From the NCBI GenBank assembly GCA_027068485.1, contig JAMOSB010000023.1:1-43697 (forward strand): a DNA stretch of 43,697 nucleotides. The letters run 5' to 3'. How positions within the stretch are numbered: the first letter of the stretch is position 1; every line of letters begins with the position of its first letter. The notes below the pieces were generated by a model. The model was given only the letters and a program-made list of their open reading frames with translations, searched no databases and was not told where the DNA came from. This DNA comes from Sulfurovum sp. (GTDB lineage: Bacteria; Campylobacterota; Campylobacteria; Campylobacterales; Sulfurovaceae). Of the stretch, positions 1 to 8,641 are shown one piece after another. The translations under genes and the position numbers were made by a program.

Positions 1-690
1 GCTATAGGTGATCTTCACATCTCCTATCTCTGGTCTATCAGGAGCATACCCGATATACAAAAAGCTATGGTAGTTTCTCGCCACACCAATCTCCTCAGGG
101 AGAGAGGCGAGTCCTGTATAGGTCTGTGAGGTACTAATCTGCCCCACCATACTTCTATCGAGATAGTACCCACCAAGCTGTGCATCTGTCACATAGGTCT
201 GACTCTTGTGGTGCATCGCAGGGTTGTGGTGTCCCTCAGGGTGTTTAAAGGAGGAGGAGTCCGTCGCAAAAGAGGACCACTCTTTGACATAATCATAGGT
301 CGTAGTCGTCTCTGTTGCTCCCCCTAGCTTCTCCTCTGTCTTGGTAGAGGTGTTCTCTTTCCACTGGTACATCTGGACATTTTTTCGGAGTACCAGTGCA
401 TCTGTCTGCACCCCAAACTCAGGGTCGACCACCGCATTGAGTGGGGTGACAAGCCCTTGGACCAAGACTGCTTTACCCTCATACTTCGCATCATACTTAC
501 TATCAGGAAGGGTGACAATCTGTTGTTGCATCTCTCCGAGTGCTTCGGTCATCTCGACACTGCGTCCTTCGTTCCACCACAGTAGGATAATCGACCCAAT
601 GATGAGTAGAAACCCTATAAAAATCCCCTTAAAGGAGTTACCTATATTCTCTCCGTAACTGGTACGACTCGTCTCTGTAAAATGATCCAT
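1..690 (-). CDS. TMEM43-family membrane protein, C-terminus beyond window
   Basis: The open frame begins at ATG 690 behind a good AGGAGAAG ribosome site and runs through 230 codons to the window edge, so the C-terminus is missing. A short polar N-terminus is followed by a hydrophobic helix (about residues 17-36, GIFIGFLLIIGSIILLWWNE), then a long soluble region. The helix ending in WWNEGR and the downstream pattern of PLNAVVDPEFGV and VQMYQWKE resemble bacterial members of the TMEM43 (DUF1625) family. In animals TMEM43/LUMA is an inner nuclear membrane protein; the bacterial role is unknown. It starts 12 bp after the stop of the AIM24-like gene and is probably cotranscribed with it. The family call rests on pattern recall, not a search. 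Confidence 0.7.
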   Translation of the reverse strand, partial: MDHFTETSRTSYGENIGNSFKGIFIGFLLIIGSIILLWWNEGRSVEMTEALGEMQQQIVTLPDSKYDAKYEGKAVLVQGLVTPLNAVVDPEFGVQTDALVLRKNVQMYQWKENTSTKTEEKLGGATETTTTYDYVKEWSSFATDSSSFKHPEGHHNPAMHHKSQTYVTDAQLGGYYLDRSMVGQISTSQTYTGLASLPEEIGVARNYHSFLYIGYAPDRPEIGDVKITYS

Positions 691-702
691 CTTCTTCTCC
701 TA

Positions 703-1734
703 TTAACTAAATCTGTCACCCATAGCCAAATCACCAAGGATTCCTAATGCTGAGCCTTCACCCTTATCACTACCACCATGCTGTGGTGCGGCTGCAAGCA
801 TCCGCCCTGCCAAGCGTGAAAATGGCAACGACTGTATCCATATCTTACCAGGACCTCGAAGTTTGGCAAAGAAGAACCCCTCTCCCCCAAACAGACCCGT
901 CTTGATACCTCCTGCTTGCTCTATCTCCATCTGGATATGTGGCTCCATCGCAACCAGGCACCCTGTATCGAGGTGGAGTGTCTGCCCCTCTACAAGGTCG
1001 ATCTCTTTGAGCATCCCCCCTGCATGGATAAAGGCCATCCCATCCCCTTCGAGTTTCTGCATGATAAACCCCTCTCCACCAAACAGACCCGTAAGGATCT
1101 TCTTCTGGAGGTGAATCCCCACAGAGACCCCCTTAGCCGCACACAAAAAGCAATCTTTTTGACAGATAAGTGTCCCACCAAACGCCTCTAGATCTACAGG
1201 GATAATCCGCCCAGGGTAGGGAGCAGCAAACGCCACAGTGGCTTTGCCCTCACCTGTGTGGGTGAAGACCGTCGTAAAGAGACTCTCTCCAGTGATAAGG
1301 CGTTTACCCGCTCCTAGCATCTTATCCATAAAGCCACCCGTATCCTCTTTGGAGCCTGATCCATCCCCAAAGACCGTATCCATAACGATATGGCTATCCT
1401 TGTACATCATCGCACCCGCCTCAGAGATAGCACTCTCATAAGGGTCTAGCTCGATCTCTACATACTGAATATCCTCACCAAAGATCTCATAATCAATCTC
1501 ATCTGCCTTATTGGTCTTGCCTAAGGTCACCCGTGAAGGGGGTGCGGTATGGGCAAGGTGTTGGGCTTTGAGACTACTGAGCTCTGCGACATCGCCCATA
1601 GGCTTCCAGTCGGCAAACCCCTCTGTCCACGCATACCCTTGGGTATCCTCCCCCACTAGCCGTACCGCCTCTTCGGTACTGATAGGACCATACTTTACAC
1701 CATTATCATACTCTAAAAACCACTGTGTTGCCAT
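703..1734 (-). CDS. GYF-like plus AIM24 (TIGR00266-type) domain protein
   Basis: This 343-aa protein has two parts. Residues 1-55 look like a GYF_2/DUF4339 domain (WFLEYDNGVKYGPIS at 5-19, then AWTEGFADWKPM), a fold that binds proline-rich peptides in other proteins. Residues about 75-320 look like the AIM24/TIGR00266 beta-rich domain, with repeated glycine-rich segments of the form TGLFGGEGF seen twice (LTGLFGGEGFIMQKL and KTGLFGGEGFFFAKL). No signal peptide or membrane helix is evident. AIM24 homologues affect mitochondrial inner-membrane organisation in yeast; the bacterial function is unknown. ATG 1734 is preceded by GGAGGT. The gene lies directly upstream of the TMEM43-like gene on the same strand, suggesting a two-gene membrane-associated operon. 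Confidence 0.8.
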   Translation of the reverse strand: MATQWFLEYDNGVKYGPISTEEAVRLVGEDTQGYAWTEGFADWKPMGDVAELSSLKAQHLAHTAPPSRVTLGKTNKADEIDYEIFGEDIQYVEIELDPYESAISEAGAMMYKDSHIVMDTVFGDGSGSKEDTGGFMDKMLGAGKRLITGESLFTTVFTHTGEGKATVAFAAPYPGRIIPVDLEAFGGTLICQKDCFLCAAKGVSVGIHLQKKILTGLFGGEGFIMQKLEGDGMAFIHAGGMLKEIDLVEGQTLHLDTGCLVAMEPHIQMEIEQAGGIKTGLFGGEGFFFAKLRGPGKIWIQSLPFSRLAGRMLAAAPQHGGSDKGEGSALGILGDLAMGDRFS

Positions 1735-1763
1735 CTTCTACCTCCTAAAATTGATCTATGCAA

Positions 1764-1769
1764 ATTATA
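1764..1769 (-). promoter_or_regulatory. -10 element of the AIM24/TMEM43 operon
   Basis: On the minus strand TATAAT lies about 30 bp ahead of the start codon at 1734, in the 73-bp gap behind the LolD-type gene. The -35 region is poor, which is usual for sigma-70 promoters of this phylum. This is a motif match only. Confidence 0.4.
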
Positions 1770-1807
1770 CTCTCTTAATTATAGTCACAAAGTGTGCCAA
1801 AAATGTG

Positions 1808-2461
1808 TCAAACTCCCTCAAGTATCAATTTTTTGTCACTAAGCCGATAGGTCTGGTCACACCGCTGTGCCATCTGCATATCGTGGGTGACCAGTACCAA
1901 CCCCGCCTGATGCTCTTGGGTATAGGCGAGTAGGACATCCATCACCAGTGTAGCGGTCTCTTTATCAAGGTTGCCCGTAGGCTCATCGGCAAAGATAATA
2001 CGAGGGGACTTGCTCAGTACCCGTGCGATAGAGACACGCTGTTGCTCTCCACCCGAAAGCTCTGAGGTCTTATGCTCCATAAGGTGGGCGATCTCTAGCC
2101 TCTCTAGGAGTTTGGGGTCGATAACAGAGCCTGAGAGCATCGTAGCAACACGGATATTCTCCATCGCTCGCATCCCTTTGAAGAGGTAGTGAAACTGAAA
2201 GATAATCCCCACATCATACCGTCGCAGTGCCTCGATCTGCTCTAGGGGTAGGCGGTAGAGATCCTCCCCCAATAGCGTCACACGCCCTGCATCGGGAGGG
2301 AGAAAAGTAGAGAGAATATGAAGAAGCGTAGACTTCCCACTCCCACTGCGTCCTACGATTGCGACACTCTCTCCTGCCATAACGGAGAGATCCACTGTGT
2401 CAAAGAGTCGATAGTCAAATGCCTGTGTAAGTCCTGTAGCGTCTAAAAGAGGGGGTAACAT
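1808..2461 (-). CDS. LolD-type ABC transporter ATP-binding protein
   Basis: This is a stand-alone nucleotide-binding domain of 217 aa. Walker A is GRSGSGKST (37-45), the Q-loop is IIFQFHYLF, the signature is LSGGEQQR, Walker B is [13 protein letters not shown], and the switch histidine is in LVTHD. The EPTGNLD and HYLF features match the LolD/MacB/FtsE group, which powers lipoprotein release or other mechanotransmission transporters at the inner membrane. No permease gene (LolC/E-like) is adjacent in the window, so the partner is unknown. The ribosome site before ATG 2461 is weak, so the exact start is less certain than the family. Confidence 0.85.
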   Translation of the reverse strand: MLPPLLDATGLTQAFDYRLFDTVDLSVMAGESVAIVGRSGSGKSTLLHILSTFLPPDAGRVTLLGEDLYRLPLEQIEALRRYDVGIIFQFHYLFKGMRAMENIRVATMLSGSVIDPKLLERLEIAHLMEHKTSELSGGEQQRVSIARVLSKSPRIIFADEPTGNLDKETATLVMDVLLAYTQEHQAGLVLVTHDMQMAQRCDQTYRLSDKKLILEGV

Positions 2462-2542
2462 AGCGAGAGCCTTGTAAGTATTTTAGGCGTATTTTAACAT
2501 AAAAAAGGAGAGGTAGTATAGAAAAAAAGGGAGAGAGAAGGG

Positions 2543-2567
2543 GGTGCATACCCCAAGGGTACACACC
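2543..2567 (-). terminator. Hairpin downstream of rpsB-tsf
   Basis: An 11-bp stem (2543-2553 with 2557-2567, including two G-U pairs in the minus-strand RNA) with a 3-nt loop lies 17 bp past the tsf stop. A run of seven U follows about 14 nt further on, more distant than in a textbook intrinsic terminator. Confidence 0.55.
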
Positions 2568-2584
2568 TCAAAAGTGTTGAGGGA

Positions 2585-3646
2585 CTATGCCATCTGTGCA
2601 GCAACTTCAGCAGCAAAATCCTCTTCTGCTACTTCGATACCTTCACCCACTTCAAGTCTTGTAAAGCTTACAATCTCTGCGGTACCACCCGCAGCTTTTG
2701 CTTGCTCTTGGATATACTGAGCAACTGTTTTGCTGTCATCCATTACAAAGTTTTGATCAAGGAGGCACTGCTCTTTGTCAAGTGTTGTGTTGTCAGAGAT
2801 AAATCGAGCAATTTTACCTGGGAGGATTTTATCCCAAATTTTCTCTGGTTTACCCTCTGCTTTAAGCTCCTCTTTGAGTCGCTCTTCTGCTTGTGCAAGT
2901 ACCTCATCAGTCAATTGACTCATAGAGATATACTGAGGGATGTTTTTGAGTGGTTTACCTAGACGGCTAAGCTCTTCATTCTCTTTTTCGATAGCGATGA
3001 TTCTACCTTGAGTCTCTTCTGCGACATAGTTCGCATCAAAGTCTTTGTAAGAGAGTGTAGAAGGACTCATCGCCGCTGCGTGCATCGCCACAGATCTAAG
3101 TGCTTCACCCATCGCTTCTGCTGTCTTAGCAGAGTCACATTTTGCTTCAATGATGACACCATTTTGTCCGTTTGAGTGGACATATCCACTGACCGTTGTT
3201 GTCTCATCTGCATTGATCAACGCTGCGCGTCTTACAACAAGTTTCTCACCGATTGTTGCAATCTGCTGAGAGAGGTAATCAGCAAATGGCTCGCCATTGA
3301 TAGTAGAAGCATTGATCGCCTCAGCATTGGCAAGGTTGTTATCAAATGCGTGATTCACTACATCTGAAAGGAGTGCTTTAAACTTATCATTTTGTGCCAC
3401 AAAGTCAGTCTGAGAGTTGATCTCTACGATGACAGCTTTGTTCCCCTCTACCTTAAGAGCGATCGCTCCCTCAGCAGCTACTTTGTTGGCTTTTTTCGCC
3501 GCAGCACCCATACCTTGGTCACGCAACCACTCAACGGCTTTGTCCATATCACCATCAGACTCAGCCAATGCCTTCTTACAGTCCATCATCCCTGCATCTG
3601 TCATCTCTCTGAGTTTTTTGATATCTTTAGGTCCGAAATTTGCCAT
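2585..3646 (-). CDS. tsf: Elongation factor Ts
   Basis: EF-Ts is the guanine nucleotide exchange factor that recycles EF-Tu from GDP to GTP form. The 353-aa product has the N-terminal UBA-like helix region and the signature VKKLREMTDAGMMDCKKAL-type segment at residues 9-27, followed by the conserved TDFVAQND motif near residue 80. It is longer than the E. coli protein, as is usual in Campylobacterota. It follows rpsB by 2 bp, the near-universal rpsB-tsf arrangement, and a hairpin lies just downstream. Confidence 0.98.
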   Translation of the reverse strand: MANFGPKDIKKLREMTDAGMMDCKKALAESDGDMDKAVEWLRDQGMGAAAKKANKVAAEGAIALKVEGNKAVIVEINSQTDFVAQNDKFKALLSDVVNHAFDNNLANAEAINASTINGEPFADYLSQQIATIGEKLVVRRAALINADETTTVSGYVHSNGQNGVIIEAKCDSAKTAEAMGEALRSVAMHAAAMSPSTLSYKDFDANYVAEETQGRIIAIEKENEELSRLGKPLKNIPQYISMSQLTDEVLAQAEERLKEELKAEGKPEKIWDKILPGKIARFISDNTTLDKEQCLLDQNFVMDDSKTVAQYIQEQAKAAGGTAEIVSFTRLEVGEGIEVAEEDFAAEVAAQMA

Positions 3647-3648
3647 AC

Positions 3649-4461
3649 TTACGCCTCCTCAGTTGTCGCTGCTTTCTCTTCAGCAGGTGTCTCAGTTGTC
3701 TCTTCTTTTGCACTCTCTTCTACGACTGCTGCCATCTCTTCACTAGAGACAACCTCTTCGACTACTTCACCATTTGCTTCTGCATACGCTGCTTTACCTT
3801 CGATGATCGCTTCTGCCATCTCTTTACAGAAAAGGTTGATAGAACGGATTGCATCATCGTTTCCTGGGATTGGGTAGTCGATGACATCTGGGTCACAGTT
3901 TGTATCGAGTGGTGCAACGACTTTCATACCAAGTCTTCTTGCCTCTTTGACTGCGATATGCTCTTTAACTGCATCGACAACAAACATCATCTCAGGCAAT
4001 TTTTTCATATGTCTGAAACCTTCGAGGTAAGAGCTTAGTTTCTCTTTTTTTCTCAAAAGCATCAATGCCTCTTTTTTTGTCAACATATCAAGTTGACCAT
4101 TCTCTTCCATCTGCTCGATGATTTCGAGTTTTCTGATTGATTTTTTCATGGTTGGGTAGTTTGTCAACATTCCGCCCAACCATCTTGTCGCTACATAAGG
4201 CATACCACATCTCTCAGCATGCTCTTTGACTGCTGATCGTGCTTGTTTTTTAGTCCCTACGAAGAGTACAGTTTGACCCTCAGCCGCAGCATCTCTTACG
4301 ACATTGTAAGTATATTTGAAGTATCTAAGTGTTTTTTGAAGATCGATAATATAGATATTTTTTCTAGCACCGAAAATGAATTTTTTCATTTTTGGATTCC
4401 ATCTTCTTGTTTGGTGTCCGAAGTGTACACCACATTCGAGTAAGTCTTTCATTGTTACCAT
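3649..4461 (-). CDS. rpsB: 30S ribosomal protein uS2
   Basis: uS2 sits on the back of the 30S head and helps recruit S1 and mRNA. The 270-aa product starts [23 protein letters not shown], the family N-terminus, and carries the [14 protein letters not shown] and [10 protein letters not shown] segments. The last 40 or so residues are rich in Glu, Ala and Thr and form a low-complexity acidic tail beyond the E. coli length. A clear AAGGAGA site precedes ATG 4461. It is the first gene of rpsB-tsf and has a long leader that may carry S2 autoregulation. Confidence 0.98.
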   Translation of the reverse strand: MVTMKDLLECGVHFGHQTRRWNPKMKKFIFGARKNIYIIDLQKTLRYFKYTYNVVRDAAAEGQTVLFVGTKKQARSAVKEHAERCGMPYVATRWLGGMLTNYPTMKKSIRKLEIIEQMEENGQLDMLTKKEALMLLRKKEKLSSYLEGFRHMKKLPEMMFVVDAVKEHIAVKEARRLGMKVVAPLDTNCDPDVIDYPIPGNDDAIRSINLFCKEMAEAIIEGKAAYAEANGEVVEEVVSSEEMAAVVEESAKEETTETPAEEKAATTEEA

Positions 4462-4608
4462 TTTGTCTCCTTGGTATAAATATAATTGTTTGGAAGCATC
4501 TGCTTCAAGTTAGGTTTGAACCCACTACAGTCATCAACGCACACTGCGCAACCGTTCAAGGAATAACCATAGCTGTATTTCCACAACTCCAGAGAGTAGA
4601 GGAACGCG
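4462..4608 (-). promoter_or_regulatory. rpsB 5' leader, candidate S2-responsive RNA
   Basis: From the TATAAT at 4609-4614 the predicted rpsB transcript has about 140 nt of untranslated leader. In the minus-strand RNA an arm TTGAAC (4553-4558) can pair with GTTCAA (about 4514-4519), enclosing a small CGCA/TGCG hairpin. In other bacteria the rpsB leader is bound by S2 to repress rpsB-tsf; that function here is inference from position and structure only. Confidence 0.4.
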
Positions 4609-4614
4609 ATTATA
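4609..4614 (-). promoter_or_regulatory. -10 element of rpsB-tsf
   Basis: A consensus TATAAT on the minus strand, preceded by GGG, lies just past the bcp stop codon and about 150 bp ahead of rpsB. It is the best promoter candidate in the gap. No clear -35 is visible. Confidence 0.5.
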
Positions 4615-4630
4615 CCCAAAATGACTTAAA

Positions 4631-5098
4631 CTAGCTCTGAAGCTCTTGGAGCTTTGCTTTGACCGCCTCAATATGCCCCTTGACCTTGACCTTCTCCCAC
4701 ACCGCGACGATAGTACCCTCAGGGTCGATGATATAGGTGCTTCGTACCACACCCATATACTCCTTACCCATAAACTTCTTGAGTTGCCACACCCCATAGC
4801 GACTACAGAGGCTCTTCTCCTCATCGGACAGTAGTGTAATCTCCAGTGATTTTTTGGTGATAAAGTTACGATGTTTTTGAGGACTATCAGGACTCACCCC
4901 CAAGATATAGGCATCAAGTGCCTCAAACGCTGGTAACGCCTCCGTAAACCCACACGCCTGTGTCGTACACCCTGGCGTGTTGTCCTTAGGATAAAAATAG
5001 AGTACAATCCAACGCCCCCGTATATCCCTAAGACAGATCTCCTCCTCATCCTGATTTGGCAGACAAAAAAGCGGTGCTGGTGTTCCTACTTCTAACAT
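4631..5098 (-). CDS. bcp: Peroxiredoxin, Bcp/PrxQ type
   Basis: This thiol peroxidase reduces H2O2 and organic hydroperoxides using thioredoxin as donor. The 155-aa product shows the thioredoxin-fold core VLYFYPKDNTPGCTTQACGF, with peroxidatic Cys44 and resolving Cys49 spaced five apart, the alpha2-type atypical 2-Cys pattern of PrxQ. VSPDSPQKHRNFI and the STYIIDPEG strand follow as expected. The protein is cytoplasmic with no signal peptide. AAAGGAT precedes ATG 5098. It is divergent from the orphan gene at 5137, with only 38 bp between the two starts. Confidence 0.95.
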   Translation of the reverse strand: MLEVGTPAPLFCLPNQDEEEICLRDIRGRWIVLYFYPKDNTPGCTTQACGFTEALPAFEALDAYILGVSPDSPQKHRNFITKKSLEITLLSDEEKSLCSRYGVWQLKKFMGKEYMGVVRSTYIIDPEGTIVAVWEKVKVKGHIEAVKAKLQELQS

Positions 5099-5136
5099 AG
5101 TGTATCCTTTGAGAGTTTTTTTGGTAGTATAACAGA

Positions 5137-5352
5137 ATGCAAACCAAAAATGAACCCACCAAAGAGACCCTCCTTACGGAGATTGAGACACTCATCGCGT
5201 ATGGACGGAGTGAGCCAACTATCCATCCTGATCTACTTGCCTACCTAGAGATAGCGGAGCTTCAGAGTATCAAGCAGAGCCTCACACAAAAAGTAAACAC
5301 ACTCTCCTCTGAGGAGTCGGCGTGGCTAGAGCAGTTTAAAAAATATGAGTAG
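5137..5352 (+). CDS. Small orphan protein ahead of pta
   Basis: This 71-aa, mostly helical acidic protein is of a family I do not recognise. It has no Cys, membrane helix or signal peptide. It precedes pta by 17 bp on the same strand and so is probably in the pta-ackA operon. There is no convincing ribosome site before ATG 5137, and a TATAAC-like -10 lies only a few bases upstream. Either it is translated as a leaderless message, or the real promoter is further back inside bcp, or the start is misjudged. Whether it acts in acetate metabolism is unknown. Confidence 0.6.
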   Translation: MQTKNEPTKETLLTEIETLIAYGRSEPTIHPDLLAYLEIAELQSIKQSLTQKVNTLSSEESAWLEQFKKYE

Positions 5353-5369
5353 TATGAGAAGAGGGTGTA

Positions 5370-7466
5370 ATGTTGCCTAAGAGTATCTATATCGCTTCAC
5401 TTCAGCCCCGTGCAGGGAGTCTTATCATCTCTATCGGATTTATGGAGATGCTTAAAGGACGCTACCAACGGGTTGCGTTTTTTCGTCCGATTATCCCTGA
5501 TGGAGAGATGCGGGAGGGAGATATCGACTTTATGCTTCAGCACTTTGGGCTAGATATCCCCTATGCGGAGTGTTGTGGGTTTCCCGTGAGTGACTACGCC
5601 AAAGCCTACGCAGAGGAGAGCCAAGAGGAGCTCTATGAAGCCCTCATCCACAAGGTCGACCAGCTCCACAAACACTACGACTTTGTACTGATTGAGGGGT
5701 ACCCCCGCAACCTCTTCGCCTCGGTCTTTGACTTCGATATCAATCTCAAGATCGCACGCAACCTCGGCACCGTCTTCATCCCCGTCCTCAATGCCAAAGG
5801 CAAATCCTCCTCCAAGCTCATCCATGAGATACAGATCATCTCAGAGACGGTACACACAGAGGGGTGTACACTGCTTGCGACCTTTGTCAACCAGTGCGAT
5901 AGCACCGTCATTGGTACGATCAAAGCCTATCTTGATGCCCAGACGACAGAGGAGCAGGTCTATCTACTCCCAACCCTAGAGGAGCTAGAGACTCCCACCC
6001 TCGCCCAAGTCATCACCGTACTCCAAGCCAAGATGCTCATTGGCAATCCTAAACAGTTAGAGCATCTCGTCTACGGTAACAAGATCGCCGCGATGGGGGT
6101 GGAGAACTACCTCACCCGTATCAAGACAGGTGATCTCATCATTGTCCCAGGTGATCGTATCGATATTATCCTCGCATCACTCTTTGCCTTTCATGCCAAG
6201 AACCACCCCAATATCTCAGGGATGATACTCAGTGGTGGTATCACCCCTAGTCCACAGATCATCACCCTTCTTGAGGACTTCCATACCATCCCCGTACCTA
6301 TACTGAGTGTTGAGAGTGACAGCTACCAGACCGCTATCGCCCTAGAGCATGTCACTGCCGAGATTACCCCTGAGAGTACCCGCAAAATCACCCTCGCCAA
6401 AGGACTTTTTGATGCCTCAGTCGACAAGCTCAAGATCACCCAACGCTTCCAGCACTCCCCCCAAGAGATGGTCACTCCGATGATGTTCCAGTATCGGCTC
6501 TTTGAGCAGGCACGCTCTCAGCGTGTGCGGATTGTCCTCCCAGAGAGTAGTGATGTGCGTATCTTGCGTGCCACAGAGATACTCATCCATCGTGATATCG
6601 TCGAGGTGATCTTGCTAGGTGATCCCCTCGAGATCGAACACCAAAGCGTCCTACTCGGACTCAACCTCTCCCAAACTACCATCATCAACCCCCATGACAA
6701 AGCCCTCCAAGAGCAGTTTGCACGCCGTTTTTATGCAATACGACGCGACAAAGGGCTGACACTCGATGTGGCAAGAGATGCGATGACTCACCTCAACTAC
6801 TTTGCGACGATGATGGTCTATGAGGGGATGGCAGAGGGGATGGTCTCAGGAGCGATACACACCACCACCGATACCGTGCGTCCCGCCCTCCAGATCATCA
6901 AGACCACACCCGATATCTCCATCGTCTCTAGCCTCTTTTTTATGTGTCTAGCCGATCGGGTACTCGTCTACGCTGATTGTGCGATCAACCTTGACCCCTC
7001 CGCAGAGGAGCTAGCTCAAATCGCCCTCTCCTCCGCAGAGACCGCCTCTCAGTTTGGTATCACCCCCAAAGTGGCGATGCTCTCCTACTCCACAGGGAGT
7101 TCAGGGAGTGGCCCTGAGGTGGAGAAGGTACGCCGTGCCACCCAACTTGCCCAGACCGCACGCCCCGATCTGCTCATCGAAGGCCCTATCCAGTATGACG
7201 CAGCAATCGACCCCAAAGTCGCACAGCAGAAACTCCCTCAGAGCAAAGTAGCAGGAGAGGCGACGGTCTTTATCTTCCCCAATCTCAATACAGGGAACAA
7301 CACCTACAAAGCCGTACAACGCGCCACCCATGCTCTCGCCATTGGACCCATACTCCAAGGGCTTCGCCTCCCCATCAATGACCTCAGCCGTGGGTGTCTT
7401 GTAGAGGATATCGTCAACACCGTCGCCATCACCGCCATCCAAGCACAGCAGGAGGTACAATCATGA
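5370..7466 (+). CDS. pta: Phosphate acetyltransferase
   Basis: Pta interconverts acetyl-CoA and acetyl phosphate. The 698-aa product is the long three-domain type: an N-terminal P-loop-like BioD-type domain (about 1-220) with degenerate loop residues as is normal in Pta, a DRTGG-type domain (about 225-340), and the catalytic PTA_PTB domain (about 375-695). The last carries RVRIVLPESSDVRIL, the VSGAIHTTTDTVRPALQI segment and the SYSTGSSGSG motif. The gene ends in an ATGA overlap with ackA, so the two are translationally coupled. Together they make ATP from acetyl-CoA or activate acetate. Confidence 0.97.
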   Translation: MLPKSIYIASLQPRAGSLIISIGFMEMLKGRYQRVAFFRPIIPDGEMREGDIDFMLQHFGLDIPYAECCGFPVSDYAKAYAEESQEELYEALIHKVDQLHKHYDFVLIEGYPRNLFASVFDFDINLKIARNLGTVFIPVLNAKGKSSSKLIHEIQIISETVHTEGCTLLATFVNQCDSTVIGTIKAYLDAQTTEEQVYLLPTLEELETPTLAQVITVLQAKMLIGNPKQLEHLVYGNKIAAMGVENYLTRIKTGDLIIVPGDRIDIILASLFAFHAKNHPNISGMILSGGITPSPQIITLLEDFHTIPVPILSVESDSYQTAIALEHVTAEITPESTRKITLAKGLFDASVDKLKITQRFQHSPQEMVTPMMFQYRLFEQARSQRVRIVLPESSDVRILRATEILIHRDIVEVILLGDPLEIEHQSVLLGLNLSQTTIINPHDKALQEQFARRFYAIRRDKGLTLDVARDAMTHLNYFATMMVYEGMAEGMVSGAIHTTTDTVRPALQIIKTTPDISIVSSLFFMCLADRVLVYADCAINLDPSAEELAQIALSSAETASQFGITPKVAMLSYSTGSSGSGPEVEKVRRATQLAQTARPDLLIEGPIQYDAAIDPKVAQQKLPQSKVAGEATVFIFPNLNTGNNTYKAVQRATHALAIGPILQGLRLPINDLSRGCLVEDIVNTVAITAIQAQQEVQS

Positions 7467-8641
7467 AGATCCTAGTCCTCAACGCAGGAAGCTCCTCTCT
7501 CAAATCCCAATACTTCATCGACCAAGTCGCCATCGCTTCGGTGAGTATCGGACGGATTGGGGAGGCTCAGAGTGAGACTACTATCAGCTATGAGGAGGTC
7601 ACACACCACGACACCACCCCCATAGCCAACCACGCCCATGCTCTGAAGCAGCTCTTGGAGCATCTACACCATACCCTACCTGATTTCTCTATCACACAGC
7701 TTGACGGGGTAGGACACCGTGTCGTCCATGGGGGGAGTACCTTTAGTCACTCTGTACGCATCGATGGGCAGGTCATAGAGACTATTAAGAATCTCATCCC
7801 ACTCGCCCCCCTACACAACCCCGCCAACCTCGAAGGGATCACCTACCTCTCTCACACCTACCCCAATCTCCCCCAAGTAGCCCTCTTTGATACCGCCTTT
7901 CATCAGACCCTACCACCCCATACTGCCCACTATCCACTCCCCCTCAACCTCTATGAGGAGTCGGGGGTTCGCCGTTATGGGTTTCATGGTATCTCTCACG
8001 CCTATGTTGCCCATCAGAGTACCATCTACCTCAAAAAACCACTCCATCAGCTCAACCTCATCACCCTACACCTTGGCAATGGTGCTAGTGCCACGGCGAT
8101 TAGGGCGGGGAGGAGTGTGGATACCTCTATGGGGTTTAGTCCGCTAGAGGGGTTGATGATGGGGACACGCTCGGGCGATATCGACCCTGCGATTATCCCC
8201 TTTCTCTCTCGTACCCTTGCGATGTCTCTGGAGGAGATCGACACCCTCCTCAACACCCAAAGCGGACTCAAAGGCATCTGTGGTACCAATGAGATGCGAG
8301 AGATCCTCTCCCAAGCAGAAGATAACGACCGCCATGCCCTTCTCGCACTAGAGATGTTCACCTACCGAATCCAGAAGTATATCGGTGCCTACTGGGCGAT
8401 CTTGGGGCGAGTGGATGCGATCATCTTCACAGGAGGCATCGGAGAGCATGCCCCCCAAGTGCGTGAGCAGATCATCCATGGACTAGAGGAGTCCATAGGA
8501 CTCCGACTCAACCCCTCTAACAACCAACACAACACCCCAACCATACACCACCCCCAAAGTACCATCCCCCTCCTCATCATCCCCACCAACGAAGAGCAAG
8601 CTATTGCCCTAGAGACTGAGGTACTACTCCAACACAACTAA
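7463..8641 (+). CDS. ackA: Acetate kinase
   Basis: AckA converts acetyl phosphate and ADP to acetate and ATP. I chose ATG 7463 because it overlaps the pta TGA, follows AGGAGG, and gives the family N-terminus MKILVLNAGSSSLK. This yields 392 aa; an earlier in-frame start would add 23 unrelated residues. Visible motifs are GHRVVHGG, the VALFDTAFHQTLP segment, YGFHGISHAYV, the HLGNGAS phosphate-binding loop and FTGGIGEHAP. The 3' end overlaps the convergent DUF523 gene by 3 bp. Confidence 0.97.
   Translation: MKILVLNAGSSSLKSQYFIDQVAIASVSIGRIGEAQSETTISYEEVTHHDTTPIANHAHALKQLLEHLHHTLPDFSITQLDGVGHRVVHGGSTFSHSVRIDGQVIETIKNLIPLAPLHNPANLEGITYLSHTYPNLPQVALFDTAFHQTLPPHTAHYPLPLNLYEESGVRRYGFHGISHAYVAHQSTIYLKKPLHQLNLITLHLGNGASATAIRAGRSVDTSMGFSPLEGLMMGTRSGDIDPAIIPFLSRTLAMSLEEIDTLLNTQSGLKGICGTNEMREILSQAEDNDRHALLALEMFTYRIQKYIGAYWAILGRVDAIIFTGGIGEHAPQVREQIIHGLEESIGLRLNPSNNQHNTPTIHHPQSTIPLLIIPTNEEQAIALETEVLLQHN

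Noticed and set aside
1750-1765. TTGATCTATGCAAA as an FNR-type box before the AIM24 gene
   Set aside because: The second half-site lacks RTCAA and the position is downstream of the -10, not at -41.5.
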